A stretch of 64,000 nt of DNA, from NCBI RefSeq assembly GCF_001316285.1, contig NZ_BBDO01000006.1:62001-126000 (forward strand), written 5' to 3'. This document shows positions 48,406 to 59,104 of the stretch, piece by piece (the stretch's first letter is position 1; every line of letters starts with the position of its first letter). The translations under genes and the position numbers were made by a program. The notes beneath the pieces were generated by a model that was not told the DNA's origin, made no database searches, and saw only the letters and a list, made by a program, of their open reading frames with translations. The DNA is from Vulcanisaeta sp. JCM 16161. Its GTDB lineage: Archaea; Thermoproteota; Thermoprotei; Thermoproteales; Thermocladiaceae.

Positions 48406-48885
48406 TTGAGCGCAAGTGTTGACCCGGCGCAGATAATCACGAGGGTGCTTAGTAAGGTTTATGAGTATTTACAGGAGGATTCGAGGGTTGTTAGGCCTGG
48501 CTCGGTGAGGAGTTTTGAGGCTGCGGCTAATGATATAATGATGAGGATACTGATTGAGGGTGGTGTTGACTATGACAGGTTTAAGGAGACGGTCATTAGG
48601 GTTGGTATTGAGAACCTATACCTATCGGTAGAAACTTCGAACCCAGATGATAAGAAGAGGGTTCTTGAGGAGGCATTTGAGAGGGCCTTTGAGGATGTTG
48701 AGAAAAGGCAGGAGGAGGGTGAGGAGGGTTCGGCACAGCAGGTTGCTGGATTTAATGTTAGTAGTGGTGGTGAAATTAATGAGGGCGAGAACATGGAGAG
48801 GAGTGATTATGAGAGGGGTACGGGCAATGTTAGTGGCGGTTTTGGTGCTGAGTATAGTGCTGAGGAGAGCAGGAGTTATCAATGA
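48406..48885 (+). CDS. Acidic hypothetical protein between MoxR and VWA genes
   Basis: 159 aa from TTG 48406. Residues 1-105 are helical (IITRVLSKVYEYLQEDSRVV; VRSFEAAANDIMMRILIEGG; KRVLEEAFERAFEDVEKRQE). The last 50 are low-complexity, Glu/Gly/Ser-rich (GGEINEGENMERSDYERGTG). The TGA overlaps the ATG of the VWA gene, showing translational coupling. It is likely an adaptor of the MoxR-VWA system; this is inference from position. No family recognised. Confidence 0.65.
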   Translation: MSASVDPAQIITRVLSKVYEYLQEDSRVVRPGSVRSFEAAANDIMMRILIEGGVDYDRFKETVIRVGIENLYLSVETSNPDDKKRVLEEAFERAFEDVEKRQEEGEEGSAQQVAGFNVSSGGEINEGENMERSDYERGTGNVSGGFGAEYSAEESRSYQ

Positions 48886-49930
48886 GCAGGTCATTGATTG
48901 CCAACGTTGATGAGCATAGTAAAGATGCCAAGCTCGATTCAATAATATCTACAATATACGAAATTCTATATGGCGGTGTTGGTACGGTAAACTTCCTAAA
49001 CCTCGCCCAATTAATAAACATGTTCATTGACCCATACGCGAACATTGTGGAGAAGGTTAAGGTCCTTAGGAAGATGGAGCCATACCTTAGGAACTACGGG
49101 CTTCTACCAACGGACTTCAGGAGGAGTAAGGATGGGGAGAGGGTGTTTGAGGCCTTGAGGAATGTGGTTAGGAATGCCATGAGTGGTATGGGGCAGGTTA
49201 AGATCGTTAGGTTTACGGACATTGACAAGTACCCAACGTATGTTGTTAGTGTTAGGGAGTATAAAATAGGCGATAATTACTTCGATGTTGACCTACAGAA
49301 GACGGCCATGAACCTGAGTAGGAAGTCCATGATGCATAAATTATTCACTAATAAGGACATCGTGGTTAAGGAATACGCGAATGTTAAGACCATAGACATA
49401 GTCCTATGCCTAGACGTGTCAGGTAGTATGAGGGAGCTTAGCAATGGAATGCCTAAGATAGAGATTGCCAAGGACGCGGTTGCTCAGTACATTCAATTCC
49501 TATCAAAAACCAATGATAGGTTGGCCATGGTGCTCTTTAACTTCAGGGCTGACGTACTGTGGGGGTTGCACCAGGTTAGGAGGTATTGGCAGCAGATGAA
49601 TTACATACTTAAGTACGTGTATGCGGGTGGCGGTACAAACCTGGCGAATGCCCTCGAGAGGTCCAGGGAGGTGCTTACTAGGTCCAGGAGCAATTCTAAG
49701 CATGTATCTGCGTGACTGATGGTAGGACTGTGAACTCAAGCATGTGCATTAAGGAGGCTGTTAGGCTTAGGAGAAGTGGTACAACAATATCCACAATAGC
49801 CATTGGCGAGAATAGTGATGATGAATTACTAATGAGGCTTTCAAAGATTGGCGGTGGTTTATTCATAAAGATCAGCAGTATTCATGACCTGGGCAAGGCA
49901 TTGATAATGGATAAGCTACACAGTATGTGA
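48882..49930 (+). CDS. VWA (CoxE/YehP-like) domain protein, MoxR partner (one frameshift)
   Basis: About 350 aa. The N-terminal 160 residues are helical (IYEILYGGVGTVNFLNLAQL). The VWA domain has a full MIDAS: DVSGSM (residues 178-183), a Thr in AGGGTNLANAL, and an Asp in CVTDGRTVN. The last of these is reached after a frameshift at about 49712, where one added base joins SKHVSA-like sequence to VTDGRT. The protein continues IAIGENSDDELLMRLSKIGG to the stop at 49930. MIDAS proteins bind metal and partner acidic residues; with MoxR this forms a chaperone or remodelling pair. Confidence 0.87.
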
Positions 49931-49997
49931 TCCTGCCTCATAATACACCGGGCATTAGCTTGATTTCTTTATATACCTACATGCAATTATTAACTTG

Positions 49998-51105
49998 GTG
50001 AATTCAGTGCTTAGGTGCTTCAGCGATTACGTGAGCTTTATCGTGAAATACCCATTCAGCAAGGAGGGCCTTACCAGGTTCAGGGAAATAACGAGTGAGA
50101 GGGGGATATACATCAACGACCTTGCAAACTCAGTAATAGGCAGGCAACTGCTTCAGAGGCTTATGAAATACTCAGTGAGGCCATTACTAAGAATTCAATA
50201 ACCGACGACCCAGACCTAGGTGAGGATGAGCTGCTGGCCCACTACGTCGCGGTGATACTCGCGGCGCACCTCGATAAGTCACTCTGGAGGAGGTTTGCGG
50301 ATGTGGAGAGCAAGAGGTTCTCAGGCAAGTTGGCGCTTGAGGACCCTGACTGCGTGATATACATTGCTAAGGAGTTCGGCATTAATGCCGTGAGGCTCAG
50401 GGACCTGGACATCTACGATGAAAGCCTGGCATTGGCGTTTGACGTTGGCGTTAGGGTTTGGGATTACTTAAAGTTCATGCCCAGGAATGACCCTTACTGG
50501 AAGCTCGTTAATAGGTACCTACTTAAGGGTTGGGTGTTAATGACGTATAAGGACCTTGTTAGGCTAGTGGAGGAGGCTGTTGAGAAGAGGTGCTTGAGTT
50601 AATAAGTAAGGCGTCAGAGAACCTGGATGAGACCAAGCAATTAATTGATGCACTCGGCGGTATGAAGGAACTCATGGAGTATAGGGCTGGTTCCATGACC
50701 AGGGTTAAGGTTCAAATAACTGGGTTAATGCCACCATGCATGGAGGCTATAATTAATGAGATTAAGTCTGGGGGTAACCCAAGTCACCAGGCCAGGTTTG
50801 CCGTGGCTGCGTACACGCTCAGGAGGTGCCATGACCTCGAGGGTAGGCCCATAGAGGATTGCGTTGATGAGGTCGTTAATTTATTTAAGACCGTGGCTGA
50901 CTTTGACGAGAAGGTGACCAGGTATCAAGTGGAGCATATAGCCGGCCTAAGGGGTGGTCATAAATTCTACATGCCCCCGTCCTGCCAGGAAATGAATAGC
51001 CTAGGGCTGTGCCCGACAAACCTAGGGTGTGGTGTTAAAAACCCGCTGCAATACACGGCAAAGGCGATTAGGAGGTATCAATCAATGCAGCAGACACAGA
51101 GTTAG
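49998..51105 (+). CDS. priL: DNA primase large subunit PriL (frameshifts)
   Basis: About 370 aa. The large subunit of archaeal/eukaryotic primase, needed for primer synthesis initiation and length control. N-terminal part VNSVLRCFSDYVSFIVKYPF; after breaks at about 50185 and 50595 the chain continues ELLAHYVAVILAAHLDKSLW and LELISKASENLDETKQLID. The C-terminal 4Fe-4S domain is clear: MPPCMEAIINEIKSGGNPSH, FAVAAYTLRRC, YQVEHIAGLRGGHKFYMPPS, then CQEMNSLGLC, giving the Cys set. GTG 49998 lies 25 nt after TTTATATACC. TTG 49995 is the alternative start. Confidence 0.92.
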
Positions 51106-51524
51106 GCATACATTGTCGTTCCCTCACCCTGCCTCTGCTGTGGCGGAGGCGCAATCGGCATTGCAGGTGGAATACCCAACTCCTTAAGCAGTAGGTTTAC
51201 TTCGAAGAATACGTATTGACCAATCATTATCTGAATAATCTGCGGAGACTTACCTGAATTCACGGACTTCGCAATATCCTCAACCTGCCTTGGATCACCC
51301 TGGATAATCAATGCGCCCCTAATCGATACATTAACTATTGATGGGTTTGAACTAGCCGCCAGTGAAAATGGTATTTCAACAATATCACCCCTGACCACCG
51401 CATTGGGACCAATGACCAGGTTAACATTGAATGCGACCTGGGTCTGAGGCGGTATTAATTGAAGGCGTTCAGCGTGTAGGTAATCAAACCTTATGCCCAC
51501 GGCCTTAAACGAAACCCCAGACAT
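51102..51524 (-). CDS. Hypothetical protein, SecB-like strand pattern
   Basis: 140 aa from ATG 51524 (MSGVSFKAVGIRFDYLHAER). Alternating strands (LIPPQTQVAFNVNLVIGPNA; VEIPFSLAASSNPSIVNVSI; GALIIQGDPRQVEDIAKSV) and a final helix with ELGIPPAMPIAPPP recall the SecB fold and its end, but identity is not secure. A symmetrical TTAAATTTAAAT between this gene and the next lies at a suitable distance from both starts. The 3' end overlaps priL by 4 bp. Confidence 0.55.
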   Translation of the reverse strand: MSGVSFKAVGIRFDYLHAERLQLIPPQTQVAFNVNLVIGPNAVVRGDIVEIPFSLAASSNPSIVNVSIRGALIIQGDPRQVEDIAKSVNSGKSPQIIQIMIGQYVFFEVNLLLKELGIPPAMPIAPPPQQRQGEGTTMYA

Positions 51525-51538
51525 ACTTGGCAAAACAC

Positions 51539-51550
51539 TTAAATTTAAAT
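51539..51550. promoter_or_regulatory. Symmetric TATA element shared by divergent genes
   Basis: CTTAAATTTAAA is centred near 51545, about 21 nt from ATG 51524 on the minus strand and 25 nt from ATG 51570 on the plus strand. Being self-complementary in its core, it can direct transcription both ways. A second TTTAAAG at 51555-51561 could serve other start points. Confidence 0.4.
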
Positions 51551-51569
51551 GGTAATTTAAAGTCTACGC

Positions 51570-52172
51570 ATGGGTAGTAATCAATCCAAGGAAGCCGTGG
51601 ATTTGATAAGGAAGGCATTGGTAAAGGTTAGCTCTGAATTGAGTAAGAGGGGTATTGATTTCATCCTCATCGGCAGTGCGGTGCTACCCCTACTTTATGG
51701 AATTGATTGGAACGTGCACGACATAGACATATTCATAATAAATAAATCAACAATAACAGAACCCGAAACATTCGAGGAAATCGCCAGGGAGAATGATTGG
51801 GACGTGGGCATGGACATGAACGGCATGATGTACTACGAAATATTAGTTGATGCCCAGGTCATTAGGGTCGACCTTATGGAAAACATCCTCGACATATACA
51901 TACCCGAGGAGATGATAAAGAACGCGGTTAAGGTGAGGGTTGATGGGATCGAGATAAGGAGCATAAGGCTTGAGGATTTGCTGGTCCTAAAGGCCAGGGA
52001 GGCCAGTGAGGAGGGTGATGAATTCCTATCAAGGATTGCAGAAATGCTTGCAGACCCAGAGAGCAGGATAAGCATTGATAAGGAATACCTGAAGAGGGCC
52101 ATTAATTACTACGCGGATGATAAGGACTCAATAGAGAGGAGACTCGAGAAATCCGGGATATACCTTGAATGA
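51570..52172 (+). CDS. Nucleotidyltransferase-fold protein
   Basis: 200 aa, intact. The fold is shown by FILIGSAVLPLLYGIDWNVH and DIDIFIINKS (GS motif and D-x-D), with a third Asp in VIRVDLMENI. This matches the stand-alone nucleotidyltransferase proteins (DUF6036-like or AbiEii-type) of archaea. The later segment IEIRSIRLEDLLVLKAREAS is typical of that group. It has no adjacent HEPN partner. Its substrate, and whether it is a toxin-antitoxin part, are unknown. Convergent with rpl6, with 2 bp between the corrected ends. Confidence 0.75.
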   Translation: MGSNQSKEAVDLIRKALVKVSSELSKRGIDFILIGSAVLPLLYGIDWNVHDIDIFIINKSTITEPETFEEIARENDWDVGMDMNGMMYYEILVDAQVIRVDLMENILDIYIPEEMIKNAVKVRVDGIEIRSIRLEDLLVLKAREASEEGDEFLSRIAEMLADPESRISIDKEYLKRAINYYADDKDSIERRLEKSGIYLE

Positions 52173-52174
52173 AC

Positions 52175-52746
52175 TTACTTCATGTGCTCAACGGCGTAGA
52201 CATAAATACCGTCGAGAACGCCTGGGCCGCCCTCACGTCCATGCGGCTAATCCTCTCATCACCCCTCAATGTCGTGGCTAATTCGATATCTGCCGCGAAT
52301 TGACTAACGACCTCCTTATCAATACCCTCAACAATGATGTCATCCTTAGTTGCTGAAACCTTAACGCCCTTAGGTATGTTGAGGGTTATCTTTGACCTCC
52401 TGCCCATGAAGTTCTCAATAATTAATTGATTACCCTGAACCTTAGCGTTCATTGGGAAGTGGGAAAACACAATCTTAAGCTTATACCTCCAGCCCCTCGT
52501 AACTCCGAGAATCATATTTCTAATGTGACCAGCCACAGTACCAACGATAGCCTTCTCACTCCTGCCCGCGAAGTAGGATTCGACGATTATGGAACCATCA
52601 GAAGGCCTTATAATGACGGGTATATTACCGAAGTCCCTCTCCAAAGTGCCCAATGGTCCCTTAACAACGACCTTACTACCACTGACATCAACCTTAACAC
52701 CCTCCGGAACCTCCACCTCCTCATACACGTATGGCTGCCTAGCCAT
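52175..52746 (-). CDS. rpl6: 50S ribosomal protein uL6 (one frameshift)
   Basis: About 190 aa. ATG 52746 begins MARQPYVYEEVEVPEGVKVD, a normal uL6 start. Two KOW-like repeats follow: VKGPLGTLERDFGNIPVIIR; RSEKAIVGTVAGHIRNMILG; MGRRSKITLNIPKGVKVSAT. One C must be added near 52225 to restore the tail AFLDGIYVYAVEHMK. The frame stays open upstream to 52977, but that extension is the antisense of the pilin-like gene's promoter and first helix. TATA on the minus strand is CTTTAATAGG at about 52771-52780. It stands alone, outside the usual spc-like operon. Confidence 0.93.
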
Positions 52747-52850
52747 GACGAAAACCATGGCGCAAACCCCTATTAAAGCGTTTAGTACCGTAGAGACAAT
52801 AATAAACGATAACCTTATATTGAATGTATTACGTACTTCACGTTCAGCTA

Positions 52851-52861
52851 AGTTTAAAAAC
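52851..52861 (+). promoter_or_regulatory. TATA box of the pilin-like surface operon
   Basis: AGTTTAAAAAC at 52851-52861 is centred about 27 nt before ATG 52883, the leaderless spacing usual in this window. The following five genes have no comparable intergenic space, so this is probably the main promoter of the operon. Confidence 0.6.
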
Positions 52862-52882
52862 CTATCATTCAATTTACTATTA

Positions 52883-54387
52883 ATGCTCAATTCCAAATTA
52901 AGCGCAAGAGGACAATCAAGCGCCATTGAGATAGCGATAATAATACCGGCAATAATAATCGCAATAATTATATTCATAGCCTTAATGCCAAGTTACTCTT
53001 ACTCCGCAGGCTCGGAGGTAAATACCTTCCAATTAAATGCCATGCTCAATCACTACTCCAATACATAGTAACTAACCCCGGGAACCCACCCAATTGGGGA
53101 CTAAACGCAAGCCAACTGGCAGCCTTCGGATTAGCCGAACCAAACCAACCATATAGCCTAGACCCATTTAAGGTACTAGCCCTAACCTACTGGGACTACC
53201 AAAACGGGATAAACCCACTACCACCACCCTCGGGAACATCAGCCGTATGTCAAATACCGCAATCAAGCAGTGGCTTCTTCGGGTACTTAAACAGTCTCAA
53301 CATTACGAGCCTATACATAACTGATTACTTCATACTAATGCCTACTAACCTTGCAAAGGCATCCCTTAACTACACAAGTGTAAAAGAAATGCTGGGTCTT
53401 GGCAAGAACTACAACTTCAAACTGATAATATATCCTGTGTTTAACGTTACAGTAACTAATAACACATTAACAAATACAGTAACGGTAAAAGTAACGAGAT
53501 TTAGCACAAACCCGCAACAACCGGTATCCAACGCAACCGTGCAAATAACATACACAATAATGTACTATAGCAGTTCAGGTGGCAATAAATTCAGTTTTGC
53601 AATATGTGCAGGAACATCACCGCCGGAGACCACGAATAATAACGGAATAGTAACCTTTAACATGGCAACTCTAAACTGTACAAATACGGCAGGAAACCTG
53701 ACCGTGAGCCATCCATACATAAGCAACGCATCAAGCATATATATAGATGCTTATGCAAGCATAAGCGGAATTGGGGACCACGGCTACCTAGTGTGGCCGA
53801 ACAACATAACAATACCGCTACTAATGGTAATGATATTGCCCAACAGTACAAATATTAACTCCATATTCTTCATAGACCCAAGTGTCTTCAACACAACATG
53901 CCTAAAACTCATTTATAATATTACTGGAAAGCGTTCACTTGGGCTTAGGGTAATGGCGATATATAAATCGGTCTATGGCTACGTATTTCAAGAAACTAAT
54001 TTTACCCTGAACCCAGCTAACGGTAATAGCCAACGGTCATATCCAGTACCCTGCACAGCCACCTACCCAGGTAATGGTAACCCAAACAGCGGTCAAAAGA
54101 GCTCCGTGTGCTACTGGAACGTACCAAGCTCGCCAATGTTCCTCATAGTCACGGTCTACAGAAACTCCCAGGGGCAGCCAAACATTATACCTAAATCGCA
54201 AATCCTCGTAATACCCTACGGAATATCACCACAATTCTACCTAAGCAATAAAATCATAGTCTTCGGAAAATCAATAAAGGACGCACCAGCCGGCACAGCA
54301 ACATCCTTAGTCTACATTGGAGACTCAGCTTACTACGCAACCCTATACCTATACTACGGAGGAAACGTCTTCGGACCAATGGGGTGA
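52883..54387 (+). CDS. Pilin-like surface protein A (one frameshift)
   Basis: About 502 aa. N terminus: basic head and GQ motif (SKLSARGQSSAIEIAI), then a long hydrophobic helix (IIIPAIIIAIIIFIALMPSY), the form of archaeal class III signal peptides and type IV pilin-like proteins. A frameshift at about 53062 is mended by one base, giving LQYIVTNPGNPPNWGLNASQ and FGLAEPNQPYSLDPFKVLAL. That NPGxPPNWG...FGLA...LDPxKV pattern recurs, from memory, in archaeal pilus-associated families, including haloarchaeal DUFs next to secretion ATPases. The rest is rich in Asn, Thr and Tyr with many glycosylation sequons, and strand-rich. First gene of the operon. Confidence 0.75.
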
Positions 54388-54393
54388 TAAAGC

Positions 54394-56573
54394 ATGGCTA
54401 GCATAAGTAAGGGGGGTCAGGGGCTCCTAATAATCGCCATATTGCTGGTCCTCCTCATACTCGTCATAGCCCTCATCTACAGGGAATTCACCATGACCCC
54501 GGCATACATATACCAAAGGAGCGTGTACTACGCCCTTAAGTACGACCCGCAGGTAATCGTTGAACAGTTAATACAGGTGATGAATGCCGTGGTCACTGGC
54601 TATGCCATAAACTACAGTCAATTCCTAATGAATGAGGGGATAACCCTATACCTACACGCACTGACCTCCATGCCGGTATCCTACTCGCTCTCCAACGTGA
54701 TCGAGACCCAACTAAAGCTGATGATAAGCAGCATATACACACCAACAGGACTAATAGTACCAGAGAACAACCTAAACGCACGTATAGCGGCAATAACCGG
54801 ATTCTACGGAGCACTCGGCATACCCGGCATTAAGTACGTGTACTCAGGAGGCAATAAATCACTAATACTGGCAAGCGCACAACAGACCTACGACCTGCCA
54901 AGCCTAGGAATACAACACCTAACCCTAAACTATACCATAAACCTAACAGCATCAATAGCACTAAATAGCGCATGCAACATAAGCCCAAACACAATGACCT
55001 ACAACACAACACTAGAGTGCATATTCAACTTCAAAACAAACACCTACACATGCACCGGACCCGGAATATACTCCACCGGGCAAGCCAACTCACTATGGGC
55101 GCCTTATTACAGGGCATATCCAAGCCAGGAGTATTGGCAAGAAGGCGTTGGTTGGGTGGTCTCATCCGGCACATACCCGCTGGTGTTCACGTACCCGGTC
55201 GATGAACTCATGGGGCAAAGCGGTTTCGTAATATCCGCAACCTTCAACGTAACCCAATCACCAAACAACTACCTAGTGGGCATAAACTTCCTAACACCAA
55301 CACCACCAACCAGCGGTACAGGTAATAATGGTTACACCATCTGTATTACACCACTAACTTCACAATCCAGCAATAATATATGCACAGTCAGCTATACATC
55401 GAGTTCAACCATAATAAATGTGACAGTTATAATAACGCCAAAAGAACCGATAAACTTATTTAGCGGAAGCACCATCGGAACAGCCTCAATCTATGTCAAT
55501 GGTCAACCTCAAGAACCTATATCTATTTATTTACCCAACTTCCACTTAATATCAAACACAATATTTGGCAATAATGCATATATGTTAAGTGGTTATGACT
55601 CCAACTATAATGTGTATGTGGCTCCTGGGTAGCATTAATACTTAATAACGCCGCGGTAATAAACGCCTCAGTAAAGTACCTCAACAGCTACAACCTGCCC
55701 ACAAACATACCAATAGAGGTATCCATAAATAACAACCCGGCACTAGGCGCAACACTCAGCGGACTAGCCGTAACACCCACATTGGGAGCGAAAAGCTTCA
55801 GCATTAACTACACTGTATGTAACATAACGAGCAACACAATAGTATTCAACGTACAAATGCCCTGGCCGCCCACGGGTTACCCAACAACCCAGTACCTAAT
55901 ACTCGTTAATTACAGCAACATAATACTTGCACTAAACCCCTGGTCACGCCCGCAAAACTCCATGATCCCGCGAGGTTACTCGGCTACATCCCTCGTGCCA
56001 TACATGGCTTATGTACTTAATAAGACAAGCAACGAGTTAATTATTAATACTTACTTCATAAACCTTGGCGTACCCACATTACTATCGATATACGGTTCGA
56101 GTACGGGCTTGTATATAACGAATATAATTAATGGATATGAATATGCAGTAATAGGTCCAGTAATACCAATATCGACATTAAACATACTCAAGGTCAATAA
56201 TGCGTTACCAATGCACGTAATGTCAATATTCACATTCAACGAGACCCTGTATAACCTAGCCACAGGCTACACGGTAATAAGCCAGGTAGTTCCACCGGCA
56301 CAAACAAGCATAACCGGTTATGGCAATACGGCTAATTACCCAAGCGGGCTCTATAACTGGGTAACTGAGTACGAGCACTTCCCCAACCAAACACTACCCT
56401 ACACATACTTCAACTACACAATACTAAATTGTCAGGGAACATCTCAGAGCGGTAATACATATGCTAATTATAATTTATATTATATATACGCAAATGGGCA
56501 GCTTCAATACGTTGGTTATACACCGAGCCTGCAGTTACCATCCTGCCAGCAACAATATCCGCCATGGTGGTGA
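54394..56573 (+). CDS. Pilin-like surface protein B, very large (one frameshift)
   Basis: About 726 aa. N terminus MASISKGGQGLLIIAILLVL with GGQG before a hydrophobic helix to about residue 28. A helical segment follows (YQRSVYYALKYDPQVIVEQL), and then a long Asn/Thr/Tyr-rich external part. A frameshift at about 55629 is mended by one G, so APGVALILNNAAVINASVKY continues the chain. C terminus PSCQQQYPPWW. Several Cys (SACNISPNTMTYNTTLEC) may form disulfides outside the cell. It starts 6 bp after gene A. No enzyme motif found; the size is unusual for a pilin-like protein. Confidence 0.72.
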
Positions 56574-56575
56574 TT

Positions 56576-58351
56576 ATGACAAAGCCAGCCAATAGGTTTA
56601 ATCGCGGTCAGGCAAGGATCATCGAGGCGATTGCGGCTACGATAATCGTGCTCATGTTAGCTGCGTTATTGCCAATAATCTTCAACTCACCAACAACGAC
56701 CCTAAGGAGCCAGGTGCAGACGAATACCGAATGGTATGCATACGACGTATTACTAACGGCAATAAATAATCCGCAATTCACGTACTACGTACAACACGGT
56801 AACTGGAGCGCCATACGTTCACTGCTCAATACGATTGTCGGTCCTCAGTATGATTGGTATATTGCCGTGGTTCCATATAGAGAAATTGTGGTCTTAACAT
56901 CTATTGTGAATCGTGGAAGATACGTACTGGTACCACTGAGTATAATACCGAGTATTTACTATGCGCCTCCGTTGGGCATGCCAATATTTGTGACCAGTAC
57001 GAGTGCGTCAATGCTCTCACTAAACATATACGCAATAAACTCCTTACTTGGCAGTAGTTATTCAATAAACACCAGTGTGCCATTATCAAACGTGGCCTTT
57101 ATACAGTGCAAGAATCCACTTGAGACGAACATAACGCAATGCCTTGAAAGCGGTAATGTTAGGATGCTCAGTTGGTGGCTTGAATACTTCGACCCACGCA
57201 CTGGCGTTGCTGTGGTTTGGCTTAATGCCACCGGCAATGTTTACATGCTCGTGTCTAACGGGAGTACCCCCTTCAATGTGCTAAGTAATTCTTATTGTCA
57301 ATACCCATATTGCTACCCAATCGGTGGCGTCAGCAATATCATGTATTCCTCATTCAATGCCCCATATAACAATGAGCCGCAGTTCATAAACTACTACACG
57401 CAGCAATCGCTATCTCAGTGTTACTCGAGTAGTAATGGCATGTACAGCGGTACTAATTACCTAGTTAAGATAAAAACGAGTGGTGGAACCGCCTCTGGTC
57501 AAAGCTTAAATTCGCCAACAACGGCGTCCTGCACCTTACCAGTGCCAGCAGGTATTAGCAACAATAACGTGGTCGGAATTAATGCCTACCTAATTGGTCA
57601 ATTATTAACGTCAATACCAGGTACTAACTTTACCTTTGGCTTCGGCAATGTTGAGGTTGAGTTAAATGTCTGCTTTATTAACGGTACATGCATTAACGAT
57701 TATTCAGGGACAATGGCGGGAGCATCATTCCCAATAAGTATTGGGAATGTGGACGTAATCGAGACCTATGGAAATACCCATGAATACTTGACCTTAAGTG
57801 TCAATGGCAATATTAATACCACGAAATTACCCAGTTATTACTACGTATACCTACTCACATTATCACTGTCACTAAATCCTGCGAAATGCGGAGTAGATAT
57901 GAATGCGTCCATATATGACCTAGTCACAATGAGTGGTGTATCCCAGTCATACTTTTACAACTTAACAAGTAATAACGGACTTAATTGTACCCAATTAACT
58001 ACAGATCCAAACATAACTAGCGTAAGCCTGACAATGGTACCCAGCAACCTGTTAATACAACAAAGCACTCCACAAAATCCGAATAACGGAGTTTACTATG
58101 TCTATAATGCCACGACCATAATCTATGACCTATGGATAACTCCTACACCGACAACGTCTTACTACATGCCCATCACGACTTCCTACAACTTCGAATTACT
58201 TAATAGGTACAACGTGGTGCCTCTGCAGTATAGGGAGAGGTTCTTCCTCGGTGCTTTTGCGCCCACGGCGTCGGCTTACGCATTATTCAATTGCCCAATG
58301 GTACTTATTACTTGGTTTACCTTGGATTAATGAGCGTGACTGGTGGGTGAT
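56576..58351 (+). CDS. Pilin-like surface protein C (one frameshift)
   Basis: About 591 aa. ATG 56576 begins MTKPANRFNRGQARIIEAIA, again a basic head with RGQ, then ATIIVLMLAALLPIIFNSPT as hydrophobic helix. The external region has many Cys pairs (SYCQYPYCYPIGG; NVCFINGTC) and sequons. Near 58280 one base is missing; the corrected end is QLPNGTYYLVYLGLMSVTGG with a stop at 58351, six nt before gene D. Start codons at 56564 and 56576 overlap or touch the stop of gene B, indicating coupling. No known family. Confidence 0.72.
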
Positions 58352-58356
58352 GGGCA

Positions 58357-59100
58357 ATGGGTAGGGGTTTGAGCGAGATTATTAGTGTGGTCATTATGAT
58401 GGGTGTGGTGATTACGCTGGGTCTTATATTCTACATAATTGTTGGTATTAACTTTGGTAGGGCATCGGCAAGTGTGTCTATTTCGCAGGTCGAGACCCTA
58501 TTTGACAACATAGCCACTGACCTAGATAGCGCGTTGTCTAGTCCAATACCCTCAGGCGTACTCGGTTACCCAGTCTTCATGACTAATTATGGTACTTACA
58601 ACGTGGCGCCTTCATTCTGTAGCCTAACAATCAATGGAACTATTGTCTATAGCAGCGGGGGTGTTATATTTGGTGTGCCGTCGGGCTATGGCTCAATGCC
58701 CAGCGGTTATATTAATGTGCTTTTGGGGAGTAGGAACCTGATAGTGGTTAATGAATCCAGTAATTTATTCAATGTGGTGCTTTATGGCGCAGCCACGGTT
58801 TCAGGGATGCACTATGGCGAATTCATTGCATTGTATCCTAGGGTGGCGGTATTCACCATGGGTGACGGCCAGTATGAGTTGTTGGTGCCTATTTTGGTCG
58901 GTCGTTTTAAGCCCAATCTTAGTAATCTGCTTGTGTTTAATGTGACGTACCCAATTCCAGTTAATTATAATTATAATAGCCCTAGGACGTACATCATTAA
59001 TTACACGTGTGGTGTTGATAATGAGATAGTGAATGGCGGTATTAAGCTTGATGGAAAAATTGAAATACTCCCAGTATACATATATGTGTATTATGGGTGA
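58357..59100 (+). CDS. Pilin-like surface protein D (paralog of E)
   Basis: 247 aa, intact. N terminus MGRGLSEIISVVIMMGVVIT, hydrophobic to about residue 30, like archaellin/pilin signal helices (R-G-L-S-E-I, where an E at about position 5 after the processing site is typical). External part: MTNYGTYNVAPSFCSLTING, GGVIFGVPSGYGSMPSGYIN, LYPRVAVFTMGDGQYELLVP. The same order of motifs appears in gene E, showing a tandem duplication. Many aromatic and Asn residues. Likely a filament or minor-pilin subunit; inference. Confidence 0.75.
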   Translation: MGRGLSEIISVVIMMGVVITLGLIFYIIVGINFGRASASVSISQVETLFDNIATDLDSALSSPIPSGVLGYPVFMTNYGTYNVAPSFCSLTINGTIVYSSGGVIFGVPSGYGSMPSGYINVLLGSRNLIVVNESSNLFNVVLYGAATVSGMHYGEFIALYPRVAVFTMGDGQYELLVPILVGRFKPNLSNLLVFNVTYPIPVNYNYNSPRTYIINYTCGVDNEIVNGGIKLDGKIEILPVYIYVYYG

Positions 59101-59104
59101 TTGA

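Noticed and set aside
52747..52977. 77-residue hydrophobic N-terminal extension of ribosomal protein uL6
   Set aside because: uL6 starts normally at ATG 52746; the extension is the reverse complement of the pilin-like gene A promoter and signal helix.
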